Positions 59,806-64,000 of a stretch of 64,000 nt of DNA are shown piece by piece; positions within the stretch are counted from its first letter, which is position 1; each line of letters starts with the position of its first letter. The DNA is from Peribacillus simplex (GTDB lineage Bacteria > Bacillota > Bacilli > Bacillales > DSM-1321). The stretch lies in the NCBI RefSeq assembly GCF_030123325.1, contig NZ_CP126106.1, positions 1,516,001 to 1,580,000 on the forward strand, given 5' to 3'. A program made the translations under genes and the position numbers. The notes beneath the pieces were generated by a model. It did no database searches and was not told where the DNA came from. It saw only the letters and a program-made list of their open reading frames with translations.

Positions 59806-60906
59806 GTGCCATTAAAAAAATCGAATCCCGATCTCATTCTCATTATCGTCACCTTAAGTCTTTTGACTGTCGGATTAATCATGGTTTACAGCGCGAGTGC
59901 CATTTGGGCAACATATAAATTTGATGATTCGTTTTATTTTGCTAAAAGGCAGTTGCTGTTTGCCTGCGTTGGTGTCATAGCCATGTTTTTCATCATGAAT
60001 GTGGATTACTGGACATGGCGGACATGGGCCAAAATCCTTATCATCATTTGTTTCATTATGTTACTGGCTGTGCTTGTACCAGGTATAGGGATGGCGAGAA
60101 ATGGTTCGAGGAGCTGGATTGGTGTAGGTGCCTTTTCGGTGCAACCCTCTGAGTTCATGAAGTTGGCGATGATCGCTTTTTTAGCTAAGTTTTTATCAGA
60201 ACGGCAAAAGCTGATCACCTCCTTTAAAAAAGGGATGCTTCCATCCTTGGGTTTAGTGTTTTTGGCATTTGGATTGATCATGTTACAGCCGGACCTTGGA
60301 ACGGGAACGGTGATGGTTGGAACGTGCATCGTTATGATTTTTATATCCGGGGCAAAAATCAGTCATTTTGTAGGCTTGGGGCTAATCGGGGTAGCGGGTT
60401 TTATCGGTCTGATTTTGTCAGCGCCCTACCGGATAAAAAGGATCACGTCTTTTCTGGATCCTTGGGAAGACCCTTTGGGCAGTGGATTTCAAATGATTCA
60501 ATCGTTTTATGCAATCGGACCCGGGGGATTGTTCGGATTGGGACTCGGGCAAAGCCGCCAAAAGTTTTTCTATTTACCAGAACCGCAGACTGATTTCATC
60601 TTTGCCATACTTTCCGAGGAACTTGGGTTCATCGGGGGTTCCCTGGTCATTTTATTATTTGCGCTCATGCTTTGGCGGGGCATTCGGATCGCACTTGGTG
60701 CCCCTGATTTATATGGGAGCCTTGTAGCGGTGGGAATCATTGCAATGGTCGCCATTCAAGTGATGATCAATATAGGTGTGGTAACGGGTTTAATGCCAGT
60801 TACGGGTATCACCTTGCCCCTCTTAAGTTATGGCGGTTCATCACTGACGCTCATGTTGATGGCGATTGGGGTGCTCCTGAATATTAGCCGTTATTCAAGG
60901 TTCTGA
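59806..60906 (+). CDS. spoVE: SEDS-family glycosyltransferase SpoVE
   Basis: A 366-residue, ten-helix SEDS peptidoglycan polymerase. NGSRSWIGVGAFSVQPSEFMKL, LQPDLGTGTVM, GFQMIQSFYAIGPGGLFGLGLG, LPEPQTDFIFA and PLLSYGGSSL are family hallmarks, and the sequence is very close to B. subtilis SpoVE. GTG 59806 is preceded by GAGGTG at 7 nt; ATG 59800 is too close. Because ftsW is missing from its usual place at 18.4 kb, whether this gene alone serves division is an open question. Confidence 0.92.
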   Translation: MPLKKSNPDLILIIVTLSLLTVGLIMVYSASAIWATYKFDDSFYFAKRQLLFACVGVIAMFFIMNVDYWTWRTWAKILIIICFIMLLAVLVPGIGMARNGSRSWIGVGAFSVQPSEFMKLAMIAFLAKFLSERQKLITSFKKGMLPSLGLVFLAFGLIMLQPDLGTGTVMVGTCIVMIFISGAKISHFVGLGLIGVAGFIGLILSAPYRIKRITSFLDPWEDPLGSGFQMIQSFYAIGPGGLFGLGLGQSRQKFFYLPEPQTDFIFAILSEELGFIGGSLVILLFALMLWRGIRIALGAPDLYGSLVAVGIIAMVAIQVMINIGVVTGLMPVTGITLPLLSYGGSSLTLMLMAIGVLLNISRYSRF

Positions 60907-60935
60907 AAATAAGTGAAATATATGGTTTGGCAAAA

Positions 60936-60969
60936 GGGAAGTTCTGTTAAATGCAGGGCTTCCTTTTTT
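60936..60969 (+). terminator. Terminator of spoVE
   Basis: GGAAGTTCTG pairs with CAGGGCTTCC (two G-U) over TTAAATG, then T6. It lies where murG would begin in related genomes. Confidence 0.85.
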
Positions 60970-61086
60970 ACGTTGAAAACCCTTGCAGGAATACGATTTT
61001 GGATGGCGCCATGCCGGAATTTAGAAATAAATGAAATGTCGCTTAAATATTACCATGTATGAATGTTGAGGAATCCACAATAAATA

Positions 61087-61116
61087 TTGGCAATACGTCT
61101 TTGTTTAGACTATAGT
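61087..61116 (+). promoter_or_regulatory. Predicted promoter of murB
   Basis: TTGGCA (61087-61092), 18-nt spacer and TATAGT (61111-61116). The rest of 60970-61260 has stops in all frames and no murG-like sequence. Confidence 0.65.
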
Positions 61117-61260
61117 ATAAGAGGGTTAGGCCGTACTGGGGCTTGCTTCTGTTCATTTTTCTGCTAAAAAGGCGTTATTAATCTTGTAATATAAGTGACC
61201 TCATGGAAGAGGAAATGAAAATTATAACTTGGAATTTTTGGAACAACAAGGAGGTTTATC

Positions 61261-62169
61261 ATGGATAATGTGATAAAGCAATTAACTGAAATGAAAATCG
61301 GCAAAGTTCTTGAACAGGAACCGCTTGCAAATCATACAACTATGAAAATTGGGGGGCCGGCTGATTTATTCATCGTGCCGTCATCCATTGAAAATATAGA
61401 AAAAACAATGAAGGTCATCAAAGAAAATGGGATTCCGTGGACGGTGATCGGCAGGGGCTCGAACCTACTTGTCAGTGATGGCGGAATTGAAGGTGCCGTG
61501 CTTAAATTGGGTAAAGGACTTGATCATCTCGAGATAAATGGGCCGGAGATAAAAGCAGGAGCTGGGGTATCACTTGTCAGCCTGTCCGTACAAATCAGTA
61601 AAAAAGGATATGCAGGATTGGAATTTGCCAGTGGGATTCCTGGTTCCATCGGCGGAGCAGTCTATATGAACGCTGGTGCACACGGTTCCGATATGAGTGA
61701 AATTCTCAAAGAGGCACATGTTCTTTTTGAAGATGGAACCCTAGCTTGGCTTTCAAAAGAAGAAATGGAGTTTTCTTATCGAACTTCCCTGCTTCAGAAG
61801 AAAAGACCAGGTATCGTACTCGAAGCAATTTTTCAATTGACAGAGGGTGATAGAACCGAAATCGTTGAAAGAATGCAGAATAACAAGAATTATCGTAAAG
61901 AAACCCAGCCGTATAATCTTCCATGTGCCGGGAGCATATTCAGGAATCCACTTCCACACCATGCTGGTAAATTGGTCGAGAATGCAGGCCTGAAGGGACA
62001 TTCTATTGGCGGAGCTCAGATTTCACCGATGCACGGAAACTTTATCGTTAACACTGGTAATGGAAGTGCAGCGGATGTTCAAGCTTTGATACTGCATGTT
62101 AAGGATACTGTGTATGATAAATTTGAAGTTGAAATGGAAACAGAAGTGGAAATTATCGGCAGAAAATAA
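61261..62169 (+). CDS. murB: UDP-N-acetylenolpyruvoylglucosamine reductase
   Basis: A 302-residue FAD enzyme (type IIb) that reduces enolpyruvyl-UDP-GlcNAc to UDP-MurNAc. HTTMKIGGPADLF, GRGSNLLVSDGG (FAD loop), GIPGSIGGAVYMNAGAHG, the catalytic Ser in PCAGSIFRNP and GLKGHSIGGAQIS are present. AAGGAGG precedes the ATG. It has its own promoter here because the upstream transcript ends after spoVE. Confidence 0.96.
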   Translation: MDNVIKQLTEMKIGKVLEQEPLANHTTMKIGGPADLFIVPSSIENIEKTMKVIKENGIPWTVIGRGSNLLVSDGGIEGAVLKLGKGLDHLEINGPEIKAGAGVSLVSLSVQISKKGYAGLEFASGIPGSIGGAVYMNAGAHGSDMSEILKEAHVLFEDGTLAWLSKEEMEFSYRTSLLQKKRPGIVLEAIFQLTEGDRTEIVERMQNNKNYRKETQPYNLPCAGSIFRNPLPHHAGKLVENAGLKGHSIGGAQISPMHGNFIVNTGNGSAADVQALILHVKDTVYDKFEVEMETEVEIIGRK

Positions 62170-62174
62170 TGGGA

Positions 62175-62203
62175 TTCATTATATCCAAATATTGTGATAT
62201 AAT
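62175..62203 (+). promoter_or_regulatory. Predicted promoter of divIB
   Basis: TTCATT (62175-62180), 17-nt spacer and TATAAT (62198-62203) preceded by TGA, a perfect extended -10. It implies that divIB-ylxW-ylxX can be transcribed independently of murB. Confidence 0.6.
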
Positions 62204-62300
62204 GTGTTACCTTTTAAAGTTTGCTAATAACCAAATATAGAGTTTGTCTTGATTCGCACTGTCAAGAACCATCCATTTTTTTCAGGAAGAGGTGAAGGGG

Positions 62301-63083
62301 ATGGAAAAGGGGAAAATCGTTTCCATTGAGGACCGCATCCCGAAATTAAAACAATTAAGAAAAAGCAAAGCAAACAGGCGGCTTGTTCTTTTGCTTTCCC
62401 TTTTCTTCATTCTGGTTGCTTGTGTGCTTTATTTCTTATCCCCGTTAAGCTATGTGAAATCCGTGCAGGTAGAGGGGAATCGTTATATTACTTCCAAACA
62501 GATCATTAAATTGAGTAAGGTGAAGAAGGATCGAAGCATCTGGAAGGTTGATACAGGGGAAGCTGCAGCCAATATCAAAAAAAATCAAGAAATAAAAAGC
62601 GTTAAGGTGACACCGATATTTCCTAATTCGATAAAAATTACGGTTTCGGAACATAATAGGATGGCATATCTGTCCAATAATGGGAAGTTTGCACCCATTT
62701 TGGAAAACGGGTCCGTTTTAGAGGAGTTGGCAACAGGCGAAATTCCAGTATTTGCCCCTGTTTTAATTGGTTTCAAAGAGGGTAAAGCATTAAAGTTGCT
62801 TTTAGAAGAGCTGGACAAGCTTCCTGTCGAGATTCAGAATGCCATTTCAGAAATACATTACGCTCCAACCAAAACTGATGTCTACCATATCGTCATGTTT
62901 ATGAACGATGGGTTTGAAGTAAGTGCGACAAGCCGGACTTTATACGAGAAAATGATTCACTATCCATCAATTGTCAGCCAGTTGGATCCGAATGTAAAGG
63001 GAGTCATCGATCTGGAAGTGGGTTCTTATTTTAAGGCATATGAAGACGCTGAACAAAAGGAAGACACTAATGAGGAAAATTAA
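62301..63083 (+). CDS. divIB: Cell division protein DivIB/FtsQ
   Basis: A 260-residue bitopic division protein. Cytosolic basic N-terminus (about 1-28), one helix (LVLLLSLFFILVACVLYFL), then the POTRA domain (VKSVQVEGNRYITSKQIIKL) and beta domain. The acidic C-terminal tail ends in EQKEDTNEEN. ATG 62301 lies 5 nt after GAGGTGA. It overlaps ylxW by 14 nt. Confidence 0.92.
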   Translation: MEKGKIVSIEDRIPKLKQLRKSKANRRLVLLLSLFFILVACVLYFLSPLSYVKSVQVEGNRYITSKQIIKLSKVKKDRSIWKVDTGEAAANIKKNQEIKSVKVTPIFPNSIKITVSEHNRMAYLSNNGKFAPILENGSVLEELATGEIPVFAPVLIGFKEGKALKLLLEELDKLPVEIQNAISEIHYAPTKTDVYHIVMFMNDGFEVSATSRTLYEKMIHYPSIVSQLDPNVKGVIDLEVGSYFKAYEDAEQKEDTNEEN

Positions 63084-63762
63084 TGGCAAGCGGGTGGTTT
63101 TGCCCCTGGTTTGCGTGGTGCTCGGATTCATGATTGCCTTCTCTTACAATCTGACCAAAAAACGTGAAGGTGCAGGGAAGGACAAAGCCTGGGATCAGGA
63201 ATATGAGCTCAGGCAGCAGCTGATCGAACAGGAGAAGCAGAACCGGGAACTTCAGAAGGAACTCCTTCAGAAGCAAGAAAATGTATCCAAAATTGAAAAA
63301 GACCTAGCGCAGGAAAAGCAGCTTTTTTTCAATTTGGCAAAGGATACGGAAAAATACCGTATGTTTCTCGGGAAAGTGAAAGTAAAAGGCTCTGGCCTGC
63401 AGGTGACTCTTGAAGATGGTACGGATATGGATTCAGAAGCCAATGTTAATAATTACCTCGTCCATGAACAGCATGTCTTCAAAGTCGTCAATGAACTATA
63501 CATATCAGGTGCAGAGGCTGTTGCGATTAACGGTCAAAGGTTAAATCATGATTCATACATAATCTGTAATGGGCCTGTGATTACCATCGATGGCCATCAG
63601 CATCCTGCTCCCTTCATCATATCTGCGATTGGGGACCCGGATGTCCTGGGTGCTTCACTGGACTTACCCGGCGGCATCAAGGAACAACTGGTTAATGAGA
63701 ATATTATCTTTACAGTGGAAAAGCAAAAGAATATCATTTTTGATCCAATTATTGGAGGGTGA
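63070..63762 (+). CDS. ylxW: DUF881 family protein YlxW
   Basis: A 230-residue protein with one N-terminal membrane helix (about 8-25), a long coiled coil (QQLIEQEKQNRELQKELLQK) and the DUF881 domain (VKGSGLQVTLEDG, VVNELYISGAEAVAINGQRL, AIGDPDVLGASL). Position and length match B. subtilis YlxW. ATG 63070 follows GGAAG within the divIB end. Function is unknown. Confidence 0.9.
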   Translation: MRKINGKRVVLPLVCVVLGFMIAFSYNLTKKREGAGKDKAWDQEYELRQQLIEQEKQNRELQKELLQKQENVSKIEKDLAQEKQLFFNLAKDTEKYRMFLGKVKVKGSGLQVTLEDGTDMDSEANVNNYLVHEQHVFKVVNELYISGAEAVAINGQRLNHDSYIICNGPVITIDGHQHPAPFIISAIGDPDVLGASLDLPGGIKEQLVNENIIFTVEKQKNIIFDPIIGG

Positions 63763-63804
63763 TCAGACCGCCGTATTCGATGAAAGATTGGTGAGAAACT
63801 GGAA

Positions 63805-64000
63805 ATGAAAAAAAAGCTTTCTTTTAGTTTGGTTACGTTGATTGCTGGCTTCATGCTCGCTATTCAATTCAATTTGGTGAATCAGCCTGTCGTTTCCGAT
63901 ACAAGGGATATGTGGGAGCTGAAAAATGATTTATTGAAAGAACAGCAGACCCAGGCGGATTTAATAGAGGGTATCAGAAAGCTTGAGGGAAAAATAGCAT
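63805..64000 (+). CDS. ylxX: DUF881 family protein YlxX, 5' part (runs off the window)
   Basis: The first 65 codons of a second DUF881 protein: MKKKLSFSLVTLIAGFMLA is an N-terminal membrane segment, then TRDMWELKNDLLKEQQTQAD begins a coiled coil. Tandem DUF881 genes before sbp-ftsA-ftsZ are normal in Bacillus. GGTGAG lies about 11 nt upstream of the ATG. The DUF881 domain itself lies outside the window. Confidence 0.82.
   Translation, partial: MKKKLSFSLVTLIAGFMLAIQFNLVNQPVVSDTRDMWELKNDLLKEQQTQADLIEGIRKLEGKIA

Noticed and set aside
60324..60727. Overlapping 72-89 codon frames inside spoVE
   Set aside because: Out-of-frame shadows of the SEDS gene, whose own frame is conserved throughout.
1..64000. 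CRISPR arrays, prophage, transposases, defence or toxin systems, tRNA or rRNA genes
   Set aside because: No spaced direct-repeat array, integrase or transposase signature, phage structural gene, cloverleaf or rRNA sequence was seen. The window is core chromosome.

Overview
The window is a stretch of core chromosome from a Gram-positive, endospore-forming member of the Bacillaceae. Gene order follows the Bacillus subtilis speA-yktA ... ylaF-typA-ylaH-ylaI-ylaJ-ylaK ... pycA-ctaA/ctaBCDEFG-ylbA ... ylbQ-bshC-mraZ ... murB-divIB-ylxW backbone almost gene for gene. Moderate to low GC, GAGG-type ribosome sites, many TTG/GTG starts, sporulation genes (spoVD, spoVE, ylbJ, ylaJ, gerR) and bacillithiol synthesis (bshC) all fit. 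A Peribacillus/Bacillus simplex-like species is my guess from memory; it was not tested.

Layout. 1-2.0 kb: the 5' end of speA (minus strand), a nitronate monooxygenase-like gene and yktA. 2.0-9.2 kb: a complete tryptophan operon trpEGDCFBA, with its own trpG, behind two tandem T-box riboswitches that both read UGG. It sits between yktA and yktB, where B. subtilis has no trp genes. 9.2-18.3 kb: yktB, ykzI-like, suhB, ylaF, typA, ylaH, two little-known genes, ylaI, ylaJ, ylaK (PIN-PhoH), ylaL and ylaN. 18.3-31.5 kb: pyruvate carboxylase, then haem A synthesis (ctaA, ctaB) and the caa3 oxidase (ctaCDEF), ctaG and a DUF420 gene. 31.5-47.6 kb: the ylb cluster, including ricF, rsmD, coaD, ylbJ, ylbK, ylbL, tmcAL, ylbN-rpmF, gerR and panE. 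47.6-64.0 kb: bshC and the division and cell-wall cluster mraZ-rsmH-ftsL-pbpB, spoVD, murE-mraY-murD-spoVE, murB, divIB, ylxW and the start of ylxX.

How the genes work together. The trp operon makes tryptophan from chorismate and is predicted to be controlled by uncharged tRNA-Trp rather than by TRAP. The pycA-cta block links anaplerosis to aerobic respiration: ctaB makes haem O, ctaA makes haem A, ctaCDEF encode the oxidase, and ctaG helps insert copper. The dcw cluster supplies lipid-linked peptidoglycan precursors, septal synthases and divisome membrane proteins, with MraZ boxes at its head.

Departures from the expected order are the most informative part. murG is absent between spoVE and murB. 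ftsW is absent between ylaN and pycA, leaving an AT-rich gap that ends in an orphan terminator. glsA (ylaM) and ylbB are also absent. A repeat element with inverted and direct repeats follows coaD. Several small or unassigned genes sit in the ylb region. I see no prophage, transposase, CRISPR array, rRNA, tRNA or defence island. I do not see a wholly new multi-gene system; the best leads are regulatory RNAs, small ORFs and missing essential genes.
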